From Thermocrinis sp. (GTDB lineage Bacteria; Aquificota; Aquificia; Aquificales; Aquificaceae): 5,910 nt of DNA. Location: the NCBI GenBank assembly GCA_009903855.1, contig WYEK01000005.1:1-5910 (forward strand). Reading direction: 5' to 3'. This document shows positions 1 through 5,910 of the stretch, one piece after another; within the stretch, counting starts at the first letter, position 1; each line of letters opens with the position of its first letter. The position numbers were made by a program, and so were the translations under genes. Below the pieces are notes generated by a model. It had not been told where the DNA came from and searched no databases. It worked only from the letters and a program-made list of their open reading frames with translations.

Positions 1-2
1 TT

Positions 3-14
3 TATAATTATAAT
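3..14 (+). promoter_or_regulatory. Tandem TATAAT -10 hexamers before the RNA ligase gene
   Basis: Two perfect TATAAT hexamers sit back to back at 3-8 and 9-14, ending 16 and 10 bases before the ATG at 25. Transcription normally starts about 6-8 bases past a -10 box. The distal box would therefore start near 14-16 and the proximal box near 20-22, giving a leader of only about 3-11 bases. There is no purine-rich ribosome binding site between them and the ATG. Any -35 element would lie outside the window, so the promoter cannot be fully judged. AT-rich sequence can produce such hexamers by chance. Confidence 0.5.
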
Positions 15-24
15 ACCTCTTGTA

Positions 25-1128
25 ATGACACAGCTACCACCAGAACTCATAAGAGAAGCCCTCAAGAAGAACAAAGTAAAGATAGAAAACTACAAGGGCA
101 TAGAATACCTGAGGTTTGTGGATGACTTTAAAGATGTGCCAAGGGGCACTGCCCTTTTTAAGTCCTTTACCCTTTGGGGGTACCCTCACATAGGCAGAAT
201 ATTCCAGCTGAGCACTGGGCTAAAGGAACAATTTACACATCCTTTCTTTGTGGAAGAAAAGGTAGACGGATACAATACGCGGATCTTTCTTCACGAGGAC
301 CAGATCTTAGCCTTGAGTAGAGGAGGTTATGTATGTCCCTTTACCACCGAGAGGGTTGAAGACTTTATAAACCTCAAGTTTTTTGAAGACCATCCTAACC
401 TCGTTTTATGCGCAGAAGTAGCAGGACCAGAAAACCCCTACGTGGATGAGCATCCCCCTTACATCAAAGAGGATGTCCAGTTCTTTGTCTTTGACATAAT
501 GGAGAAAGACTCCCAGAGGTTCCTTCCATACAGGGAAAAAGAAAAGCTTATAGAGAAGTATGGGCTTCCTTCGGTGGAAAGGTATGGACTCTTTAGTGTG
601 GAGGATGTGGATAAGCTGAAAAGTTTGATGAAAAGGCTGAACGAGGAGGGTAGAGAGGGAGTGGTAATGAAGGAAGACTCAGAGAGGGACAAAAGGGTAA
701 AATATGTTACCCTTTATTCAAGCCTAAAGGACATAGAAATAACTTCTGTAAATCTTCTTGGTTTGCCCTCTGATTACTTCACCAACAGGCTATTGAGGTT
801 AGCCCTCTTTATGGAAGAGGAAGGCATAGAGGCAGACCAAGAGCTCTTTTTAAAAGTAGGTAAAGCCTTTTTGGAAGGGCTTCTTAAGGCAATTGAAATG
901 TCTAAAAAGGATGGGCGTGTTTATAGAACTTTCCGGTGCAGGTTTAAAACAAGGGAAAATGCTCTACTTTTTATCGAAAGCATAAAGCACGCGTCCTCAC
1001 AGGTGCAAGTACTCCAAAGGCGGTTGGAAAAAGAAGGAAACTATTGGGTACTGGAATTTGATCGGGTTTATCTCAACATGACTGGTCTATTGGGACATCT
1101 GCTGGCGGGTGGGTCCATTTTTGATTGA
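25..1128 (+). CDS. ATP-dependent RNA ligase, Pab1020/Rnl3 family
   Basis: Predicted to join RNA ends, or circularise RNA, by the three-step nucleotidyl-transfer mechanism: ligase-AMP on a lysine, AMP transfer to a 5'-phosphate, then sealing by a 3'-OH. The 367 residues carry the nucleotidyltransferase motifs in order. Motif I is EKVDGYN with adenylated K79; a motif Ia-like SRGG lies at 98-101; motif III is LCAEVAGP with E131; motif IIIa is FFVFDIM at 153-159; motif IV is EGVVMK at 211-216; motif V is KRVKY with K226. The helical C-terminal third (about 245-367) fits the extra C-terminal domain of Pab1020-type enzymes, which dimerise. Length is close to the roughly 380 residues of archaeal members. 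The ATG at 25 is the first start, but the frame is open leftward to the window edge, so an upstream start is not excluded; the AT-rich bases there look like promoter. Sampled 60-base blocks are about 38% G+C, lower than in ilvD. The natural substrate is unknown. A DNA ligase is unlikely because no OB-fold or zinc or BRCT region is seen. Confidence 0.87.
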   Translation: MTQLPPELIREALKKNKVKIENYKGIEYLRFVDDFKDVPRGTALFKSFTLWGYPHIGRIFQLSTGLKEQFTHPFFVEEKVDGYNTRIFLHEDQILALSRGGYVCPFTTERVEDFINLKFFEDHPNLVLCAEVAGPENPYVDEHPPYIKEDVQFFVFDIMEKDSQRFLPYREKEKLIEKYGLPSVERYGLFSVEDVDKLKSLMKRLNEEGREGVVMKEDSERDKRVKYVTLYSSLKDIEITSVNLLGLPSDYFTNRLLRLALFMEEEGIEADQELFLKVGKAFLEGLLKAIEMSKKDGRVYRTFRCRFKTRENALLFIESIKHASSQVQVLQRRLEKEGNYWVLEFDRVYLNMTGLLGHLLAGGSIFD

Positions 1129-1133
1129 GGGGT

Positions 1134-1145
1134 TATATTTATATC
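1134..1145 (+). promoter_or_regulatory. -10-like element(s) immediately before dnaB
   Basis: The 24-base gap between the ligase stop and the dnaB ATG contains overlapping AT-rich motifs: TATATT at 1134-1139 and TATATC at 1140-1145. The second ends exactly 7 bases before the ATG at 1153, which would place the transcript start at the start codon. Between them and the ATG is a pyrimidine-rich stretch (TTCCACC), not a ribosome binding site. The only purine-rich run, GAGGGG at 1127-1132, lies 20 bases upstream of the ATG, too far to act as one. I see no good -35 hexamer at the usual spacing, so promoter activity is a suggestion only. Confidence 0.4.
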
Positions 1146-1152
1146 TTCCACC

Positions 1153-2562
1153 ATGGAGCTCCCCGAATACCCCACCGACGAGTTAGCAGAGAGGGCGGTA
1201 TTGGGTGCTATGATCAAAGACCCCGACAACATCCCCACCGTCCTTGAGTATCTTCGTGAGGAGGACTTTTACTTTGAGACCCACAGGCTACTGTTTTCTC
1301 TGCTTTACAAGGTGTGGGAAGATAAAGGAAAAGATTGGGATGACATTGTTCTAAGGAATTACCTGATAAAGTCTGGACTTCATGACAAGATTAGTATGGA
1401 TTTGGTGTATGCCCTAGCCCAAGAGGCGGCAGAGGGACCACTGCTCTTTGAAGCGATAAACAGCGTAAAGGAAAAGGCAGGCTTAAGGAGACTGATGGAC
1501 CTATCCATTGAGATCCTGAAGAATGTCCAAGAATCTCCCGACCTTAATCTCTTGGTGGAAAGGACAACCCAAAAGCTTTATGAAATATCCGAGAAGACTC
1601 AGATAAGCGGATACTATCACATAAAAGAGGTAGCCAACGAAGTTTTGGAGATCATTGAAAAGAGAAAGAACGAAGAGAAAGTAATCACCGGTCTACCCTC
1701 AGGCTTTATAGACCTTGATATGCTAACCACAGGCTTTCATCCCTCGGACCTTGTGATAGTTGCTGCAAGACCCGGGATGGGCAAAAGTAGCTTTATGCTC
1801 TCCATGGTTCTTAACCTTGCCTTTGAAGAAAAGGTGCCTTTGGCCATATTCTCCCTGGAAATGAGTAGGGAACAGCTTGTAATGAGAATGCTTTCTATGC
1901 TTTCGGGTGTAGGGCTTCAGAACATAAGGAAGGGTTTTATATCAGAGGAGGATTGGGGGAAGCTACTAAACGCAGCTTTGGAGCTCTCTTCAAGGGATAT
2001 ATACATAGATGACAATCCCACACTTTCCACTACCGAGTTAAGGATCAAAAGCAGAAAGTTAAAGAAGGAAAAGGGTGTGGAGATCATCTTTGTGGATTAC
2101 CTGCAACTTCTCAGACCGCCCCACCGGAGAAGCTCCCGTCAAGAGGAGGTTGCGGAAATATCAAGGAACCTGAAAGCCCTTGCGAAAGAACTTGAGGTTC
2201 CTGTGGTAGCCCTCGCCCAGCTTTCCCGTCAGGTTGAGCACAGAAGCGACAAGCGCCCACAGCTGGCGGACTTGCGGGAAAGCGGACAGATTGAACAGGA
2301 TGCGGACCTAATTATCTTCATCCACAGACCCGAGTATTACAAAAAGAACCCATCTCCAGAGGAGGAGGGTATAGCGGAGATAATCGTAGCAAAACAGCGT
2401 CAAGGTCCCACGGGCATAGTAAAGCTTGCCTTTATAAAAGACACCACTATGTTCAAGTCCCTTTCTCCCACGTACTCTGGCACAAAGAGGGTGGAACCCT
2501 ACAAGCCGGAAGAAACAGAAGAAGAGGAGTTTTCTCCCGATGACTACGATTTAGATTTTTAA
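1153..2562 (+). CDS. dnaB: Replicative DNA helicase DnaB
   Basis: Hexameric ATP-driven helicase that unwinds DNA at the replication fork and works with primase DnaG. The 469 residues match the usual family length. An N-terminal helical domain (about 6-110) begins with the typical LAERAVLGAM segment. A linker helix follows (about 110-165), then a RecA-like motor (about 178-435). Visible motor motifs are Walker A RPGMGKSS with K211, the catalytic glutamate in SLEMS (E236), Walker B IIFVDYLQLL with D315, the AQLSRQVE motif with Q356, the ESGQIEQDAD block at 376-384, and AKQRQGPTG with K414 and R416, where the arginine finger is expected. No intein interrupts these sites, a common insertion point in other DnaB proteins. 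The C-terminus (about 453-469) is strongly acidic and ends in Phe. The ATG at 1153 gives the normal N-terminus. The next gene starts one base after the TAA stop, so the two are probably co-transcribed. Confidence 0.97.
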   Translation: MELPEYPTDELAERAVLGAMIKDPDNIPTVLEYLREEDFYFETHRLLFSLLYKVWEDKGKDWDDIVLRNYLIKSGLHDKISMDLVYALAQEAAEGPLLFEAINSVKEKAGLRRLMDLSIEILKNVQESPDLNLLVERTTQKLYEISEKTQISGYYHIKEVANEVLEIIEKRKNEEKVITGLPSGFIDLDMLTTGFHPSDLVIVAARPGMGKSSFMLSMVLNLAFEEKVPLAIFSLEMSREQLVMRMLSMLSGVGLQNIRKGFISEEDWGKLLNAALELSSRDIYIDDNPTLSTTELRIKSRKLKKEKGVEIIFVDYLQLLRPPHRRSSRQEEVAEISRNLKALAKELEVPVVALAQLSRQVEHRSDKRPQLADLRESGQIEQDADLIIFIHRPEYYKKNPSPEEEGIAEIIVAKQRQGPTGIVKLAFIKDTTMFKSLSPTYSGTKRVEPYKPEETEEEEFSPDDYDLDF

Positions 2563-2563
2563 C

Positions 2564-2938
2564 ATGCGGGTAAAGTTCCGGATTGTTGTACACAAGGATG
2601 GAAAAAAACTGAGCAAAGGAGACCTTTTGGGAGAAAAAGACCCTTTTTGGGTGGGAATTAGGTACATAACCGAGTTTAGATACTTAGAGGCTACCAAATG
2701 GCTCATGCTCGCCGAAGATTGCTATGAAAAATACCTCTTGCTTGCACTAACAAACTTAGCCTTGGGGCAAGAAAGCCAAGCCCAAGAGTTTTACCAAGAA
2801 GCTCTAAACCACAAACCCTGCCATGCTTTGGAAATTTTTTTAGAGATGCCGGAAAAGGGAGAGAGGGTTCAAGTTAAAGAAGGTTGCAACCTTGAAGAGT
2901 TAATTTATACTTATCTCCATGAGAAGCGACAAGATTAA
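2564..2938 (+). CDS. Small unrecognised protein with a TPR-like helical segment
   Basis: A 124-residue protein I cannot assign to a named family. Residues 1-20 are rich in alternating hydrophobic and basic residues and may form a short beta segment. Residues about 36-52 look like an amphipathic helix. Residues about 54-85 fit one tetratricopeptide-type helix pair, with the spacing Y-L-L-A, LALGQ, AQEFYQEAL and a closing Pro (P85). A second helical stretch lies at about 108-122. There is no signal peptide or membrane segment, so it should be cytosolic. Three cysteines (53, 86, 108) are scattered and form no metal motif. It starts one base after dnaB and its last 20 bases overlap ilvD. It has no Shine-Dalgarno site, so its translation may depend on ribosomes terminating on dnaB. 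A full-length frame filling the gap exactly, with ordinary thermophile codon use, supports a real gene. Protein-protein contact is a reasonable guess from the TPR-like part, but the function is unknown. Confidence 0.75.
   Translation: MRVKFRIVVHKDGKKLSKGDLLGEKDPFWVGIRYITEFRYLEATKWLMLAEDCYEKYLLLALTNLALGQESQAQEFYQEALNHKPCHALEIFLEMPEKGERVQVKEGCNLEELIYTYLHEKRQD
2884..2911 (+). promoter_or_regulatory. Candidate ilvD promoter inside the preceding gene
   Basis: TTGCAA at 2884-2889 (four of six matches to TTGACA) is followed by a 16-base spacer and TATACT at 2906-2911 (five of six matches to TATAAT). The -10 ends 7 bases before the ilvD ATG at 2919, so the expected transcript start falls on or next to the start codon. 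The intervening bases are pyrimidine-rich (TATCTCC) and hold no ribosome binding site. The whole element lies within the 3' coding end of the small TPR-like gene. It is the best-formed promoter in the window because both hexamers and a normal spacer are present, but this is judged by eye. Confidence 0.5.
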
Positions 2939-4583
2939 AAAGGGCATAGAGAGGGCTCCACATAGGGCTCTGCTTAGGGCTTGTGGGCTCACTGATGAGG
3001 ATTTTGACAAGCCACTCATTGGCATAGCAAACTCATACATAGACATAATCCCCGGTCATGTGCATCTTAGGGAGTTTGTGGAACCCATCAAGGAAGAGGT
3101 GCGAAAGGCTGGTGGTGTGCCCATAGAGTTCAACGTGATCGGAGTAGATGATGGCATTGCTATGGGGCATTACGGCATGCACTACTCCTTGCCCTCAAGG
3201 GAACTGATCGCAGACTCTATAGAAACGGTGGTAGAAGCCCATCAGCTTGACGCGTTAATATGCATACCCAACTGCGACAAAATTGTCCCCGGCATGCTCA
3301 TGGCCGCCGCTAGGCTAAACATTCCCACCATTTTCATAAGCGGTGGTCCTATGCTGGCGGGTGAGGTCAACGGCAAAAAGGTGGACCTAATAAGCGTCTT
3401 TGAGGGTATAGGACAGCTAAAAGCCGGAAAGATTGACGAAGGACAGTTAAAGGTCATAGAGCAATCTGCGTGCCCCACCTGTGGTAGCTGTTCGGGAATG
3501 TTTACCGCCAACTCTATGAACTGCATAACTGAGGTTTTAGGTCTTGGATTGCCCGGCAACGGCACCATTCCTGCGGTAGACCCAAGGAGGGAACTGCTGG
3601 CAAGGACTGCCGCAAGGAAGATAATGGAGCTATTGGAAAAGGACATAAGACCAAGAGATATTCTTACCGTAGAGGCCTTTGATAATGCCTTTGCGGTGGA
3701 TATAGCCATGGGCGGTTCCACAAACACAGTTTTACACCTTCTGGCAATAGCCAACGAAGCGGGCATAGACTACGACCTGAACCGTATAAACGAAATATCC
3801 AAGAGAACACCCACCTTGTGCAAAATATCCCCAGCTTCCCACTATCACATTGAAGATCTAGATAGAGTGGGTGGTATTCCTGCCCTTCTCAAGGAGATGA
3901 TCAGGGGCGGGCATTTGCCCCATCCAGACCAGATGACGGTGAGCGGAAAGACCCTTAGGGAGGTCGCAGAATCTGCACCGGACGCAGACGGAGAGGTAAT
4001 AAGAAGGATAGAGAACCCATATTCCAAAGAGGGTGGGCTTGCGATCCTCTTTGGCAATCTGGCACCGGAGGGTGCGGTGGTGAAAACTGCGGGCGTGGTG
4101 GAAAGCATGCTTGTCTTTAAAGGAAAAGCCATATGCTTTGATTCGGAGGAGTCCGCCATAGAGGGTATCATGTCCGGCAAGGTCAAACCGGGGCATGTGG
4201 TGGTTATAAGGTATGAGGGTCCAAAGGGTGGTCCGGGTATGAGGGAGATGCTCTCTCCCACCTCCGCCATCATGGGTATGGGCTTGGGGGACAAGGTTGC
4301 CCTGATCACCGACGGAAGGTTCTCCGGTGGTACGCGTGGCGCCTGCGTGGGACACATATCTCCAGAGGCAGCGGCGGGCGGTCCCATAGGTATAGTCAAG
4401 GATGGCGACGAAATTCTCATAGACATACCGGGCAGAAGGATAGAGCTCTTGATCTCTGAGGAGGAACTCCAAGAGAGGCTCAAAAACTTCGTGCCTAAGC
4501 AGAAGGAGATAAAGAGCCGGTGGCTCAGAAGGTATTCAAAGCTCGTTCAAAGTGCGTCAAAGGGAGCGGTGCTTTCTGATTAA
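2919..4583 (+). CDS. ilvD: Dihydroxy-acid dehydratase IlvD
   Basis: Iron-sulfur enzyme that dehydrates 2,3-dihydroxy-isovalerate and 2,3-dihydroxy-3-methylvalerate to the 2-keto acids that lead to valine, leucine and isoleucine. The 554 residues cover the whole family fold. They start with MRSDKIKKGIERAPHR, a classic IlvD beginning, which supports this ATG despite its 20-base overlap with the previous gene. The first signature is CDKIVPGMLMA (119-129), with cluster ligand C119 and Mg-site residues D120 and K121. The second cysteine region is ACPTCGSCSGMFTANSMN (184-201). The C-terminal signature ALITDGRFSGGT (461-472) holds the catalytic Ser469. YEGPKGGPGMREM (432-444) is also intact. The segment IIPGHVHL (43-50) has Gly46 where plant and mycobacterial [2Fe-2S] enzymes have a third cysteine; E. 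coli IlvD also has PGHVHL here. At 554 residues it is shorter than E. coli IlvD (616) and closer to archaeal lengths. The stop TAA shares a base with the glgB start. Confidence 0.97.
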   Translation: MRSDKIKKGIERAPHRALLRACGLTDEDFDKPLIGIANSYIDIIPGHVHLREFVEPIKEEVRKAGGVPIEFNVIGVDDGIAMGHYGMHYSLPSRELIADSIETVVEAHQLDALICIPNCDKIVPGMLMAAARLNIPTIFISGGPMLAGEVNGKKVDLISVFEGIGQLKAGKIDEGQLKVIEQSACPTCGSCSGMFTANSMNCITEVLGLGLPGNGTIPAVDPRRELLARTAARKIMELLEKDIRPRDILTVEAFDNAFAVDIAMGGSTNTVLHLLAIANEAGIDYDLNRINEISKRTPTLCKISPASHYHIEDLDRVGGIPALLKEMIRGGHLPHPDQMTVSGKTLREVAESAPDADGEVIRRIENPYSKEGGLAILFGNLAPEGAVVKTAGVVESMLVFKGKAICFDSEESAIEGIMSGKVKPGHVVVIRYEGPKGGPGMREMLSPTSAIMGMGLGDKVALITDGRFSGGTRGACVGHISPEAAAGGPIGIVKDGDEILIDIPGRRIELLISEEELQERLKNFVPKQKEIKSRWLRRYSKLVQSASKGAVLSD

Positions 4584-5910
4584 TGGCTTTTTACTCTCCC
4601 ATAACTGACTACGATATATACCTCTTTAAGGAGGGCACCCACACAAGGCTTTATAGAAAGCTTGGTGCCCATCTGATAGAGGGTGGGTGCCATTTTGCAG
4701 TCTGGGCACCTTCCGCAAGGGAGGTTTATGTCTTTGGAGACTTCAACGGTTGGGACAAGTTCTCCCACCCAATGAAAAAGCGTTCAGACCCATCCGGCAT
4801 ATGGGAGCTCTTTGTGCCCGGTGTTTGGAAGGGCTGTAAATACAAATACTTTGTGGTGGGTGCCGACGGAGTGGGCAGGGAAAAGTCAGACCCCTTTGCC
4901 TTTTTCTGCGAGCAACCCCCTGGCAATGCGTCCATCGTGTGGGACCTTAGCTATAACTGGCAGGATGATAAATGGATGAGGGAGAGGGGAAGGCACATTG
5001 ACTATCACGCACCGGTTAGCATTTACGAAGTGCATTTGGGCTCTTGGAGGAGGGTGCCCGAGGATCAAAATAGGTCTTTGCACTATTGGGAGCTTGCCCA
5101 TTGGTTAGGTGAGTATGTGAAGGAGATGGGCTTTAGCCACGTGGAATTTTTGCCCATTATGGAACATCCTTTTTATGGCTCCTGGGGTTATCAGATTACC
5201 AACTACTTTGCACCCACCTCTCGGTATGGAACACCTCAGGACTTGATGTATCTTATAGACAGCCTCCACCAAAGGGGCATTGGAGTGATCCTTGATTGGG
5301 TACCTTCTCACTTTCCTACCGACGAGCATGGTTTGGCTTTTTTTGACGGTACCCACCTTTATGAGTACGAGGACTGGAGGAAAAGATGGCATCCCGACTG
5401 GAAAAGTTTTGTCTTTGATTACTCAAAGGGAGAGGTTAGGTCCTTTCTGCTCAGCAGTGCCCACTTTTGGATAGATGTATATCATGCGGATGGGTTAAGG
5501 GTGGATGCGGTGGCTTCTATGCTGTATTTGGACTATTCCCGCACCGAGTGGGTCCCCAATATTTACGGTGGAAAGGAAAACTTGGAAGCCATAGAGTTTT
5601 TGAGAAAGCTAAACGAAACTCTATACAGGGACTTTCCGGGCATTCACACCTTCGCGGAGGAATCCACAGCATGGCCCATGGTTAGCAAACCCACATACAT
5701 GGGAGGGCTTGGCTTTGGCTACAAGTGGAACATGGGTTGGATGAACGACACCCTCTTTTACTTTTCCAAGGACCCCATATACAGAAAATACCATCACGAC
5801 AAGCTAACCTTTAGCGTTTGGTATGCCTTTTCTGAGAACTTTGTCCTGCCCCTTTCCCACGATGAGGTAGTCCATGGCAAGGGCTCCCTTCTGGGAAAGA
5901 TGCCCAAGGA
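4583..5910 (+). CDS. glgB: 1,4-alpha-glucan (glycogen) branching enzyme GlgB, 3' end cut by window
   Basis: Cuts an alpha-1,4 glucan chain and reattaches it through an alpha-1,6 bond during glycogen synthesis in the cytosol. 442 complete codons are present and the frame is open at the right edge. Family members with this short N-terminus are about 630 residues, so roughly 190 C-terminal residues are probably missing. A single CBM48 domain (about 34-110) has FAVWAPSAREVYVFGDFNGW. The GH13 barrel begins at PVSIYEVHLGSWRR (144-157). Catalytic regions seen are region I DWVPSHFP (238-245), region II DGLRVDAV with nucleophile D308, region III FAEEST with the general acid in the E359/E360 pair, and region IV LSHDEVVHGK with transition-state stabiliser D427. 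The start at 4583 gives MAFYSPITDYDIYLF, and TDYDIYLFKEGTH is the expected opening. The extra N-terminal domain of E. coli GlgB is absent. The ATG overlaps the ilvD stop by one base (TAATG) with no ribosome binding site at normal distance, so translation is probably coupled to ilvD. Confidence 0.95.
   Translation, partial: MAFYSPITDYDIYLFKEGTHTRLYRKLGAHLIEGGCHFAVWAPSAREVYVFGDFNGWDKFSHPMKKRSDPSGIWELFVPGVWKGCKYKYFVVGADGVGREKSDPFAFFCEQPPGNASIVWDLSYNWQDDKWMRERGRHIDYHAPVSIYEVHLGSWRRVPEDQNRSLHYWELAHWLGEYVKEMGFSHVEFLPIMEHPFYGSWGYQITNYFAPTSRYGTPQDLMYLIDSLHQRGIGVILDWVPSHFPTDEHGLAFFDGTHLYEYEDWRKRWHPDWKSFVFDYSKGEVRSFLLSSAHFWIDVYHADGLRVDAVASMLYLDYSRTEWVPNIYGGKENLEAIEFLRKLNETLYRDFPGIHTFAEESTAWPMVSKPTYMGGLGFGYKWNMGWMNDTLFYFSKDPIYRKYHHDKLTFSVWYAFSENFVLPLSHDEVVHGKGSLLGKMPK

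Noticed and set aside
459..692. 77-codon - strand frame inside the RNA ligase gene
   Set aside because: It is Ser/Phe-rich and antisense to conserved ligase motifs IIIa to IV. No independent support.
1093..1122. Possible terminator at the ligase 3' end: GGAC/GTCC followed by ATTTTT
   Set aside because: The stem is only four pairs with a 16-base loop, and it lies within the last codons of the gene. Too weak to call.
2552..2557. TAGATT as a -10 for the small gene at 2564
   Set aside because: Only four of six matches, no -35, and it falls in the dnaB acidic-tail codons. Coupling to dnaB is the simpler explanation.
3242..3766. Long open frame on the - strand inside ilvD (174 codons)
   Set aside because: It lies entirely antisense to a clear ilvD, and its protein has low-complexity Ser/Leu/Pro composition with no recognisable domain. 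It is a codon-bias shadow.
3909..3920. GGGC-ATTT-GCCC hairpin
   Set aside because: A four-pair stem in the middle of ilvD coding sequence with no T-run. It encodes conserved-looking residues (GGHLPHP) and is probably chance.
3845..4483. Two overlapping long - strand frames inside ilvD (212 and 204 codons)
   Set aside because: Two different antisense frames being open at once is typical of the reverse of a biased coding gene. Neither shows a family motif.
4580..5392. Series of - strand frames of 62-95 codons across the glgB region
   Set aside because: They are antisense to a continuous glgB reading frame whose CBM48 and GH13 motifs are all in order.
5292..5685. Two short + strand frames (60 and 72 codons) in the glgB region
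   Set aside because: They are out of frame with glgB, which stays open to the window edge and contains the catalytic motifs in the true frame.

Overview
The window is a dense, single-strand run of five protein-coding genes, all on the + strand. In order they are an ATP-dependent RNA ligase of the archaeal-type Pab1020 (Rnl3) family, the replicative helicase DnaB, a small unrecognised protein with a TPR-like helical segment, dihydroxy-acid dehydratase IlvD, and the N-terminal two-thirds of glycogen branching enzyme GlgB, which runs off the right edge. Intergenic DNA totals 25 bases (24 between the ligase and dnaB, 1 between dnaB and the small gene). The small gene and ilvD overlap by 20 bases, and ilvD and glgB share one base (TAATG). 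No RNA genes, insertion sequences, CRISPR arrays, inteins or frameshifts were seen.

The likely source is a thermophilic bacterium of the Aquificaceae (Hydrogenobacter/Thermocrinis/Aquifex-like). The reasons are Lys/Glu-rich proteins, arginine encoded mainly by AGG/AGA, frequent ATA isoleucine codons, extreme compaction with functionally unrelated genes in series, and an archaeal-type RNA ligase beside bacterial dnaB. This is inference from style, not a database match.

The gene functions do not form one pathway: RNA end-joining, replication fork unwinding, branched-chain amino acid synthesis and glycogen synthesis. The layout looks like a genome-compaction cluster rather than a dedicated operon.

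The most interesting signal is regulatory. None of the five start codons has a Shine-Dalgarno sequence at a usable distance. Three of them (ligase, dnaB, ilvD) have a TATAAT-like hexamer ending 7-10 bases before the ATG, so transcription would begin at or within a few bases of the start codon. This suggests leaderless or near-leaderless mRNAs, and it places a promoter for ilvD inside the 3' end of the small gene. The other points worth a look are the RNA ligase itself, the orphan 124-residue protein, and an acidic, Phe-terminated DnaB tail that resembles the tip of SSB. I found no convincing evidence of a wholly new multi-gene system.
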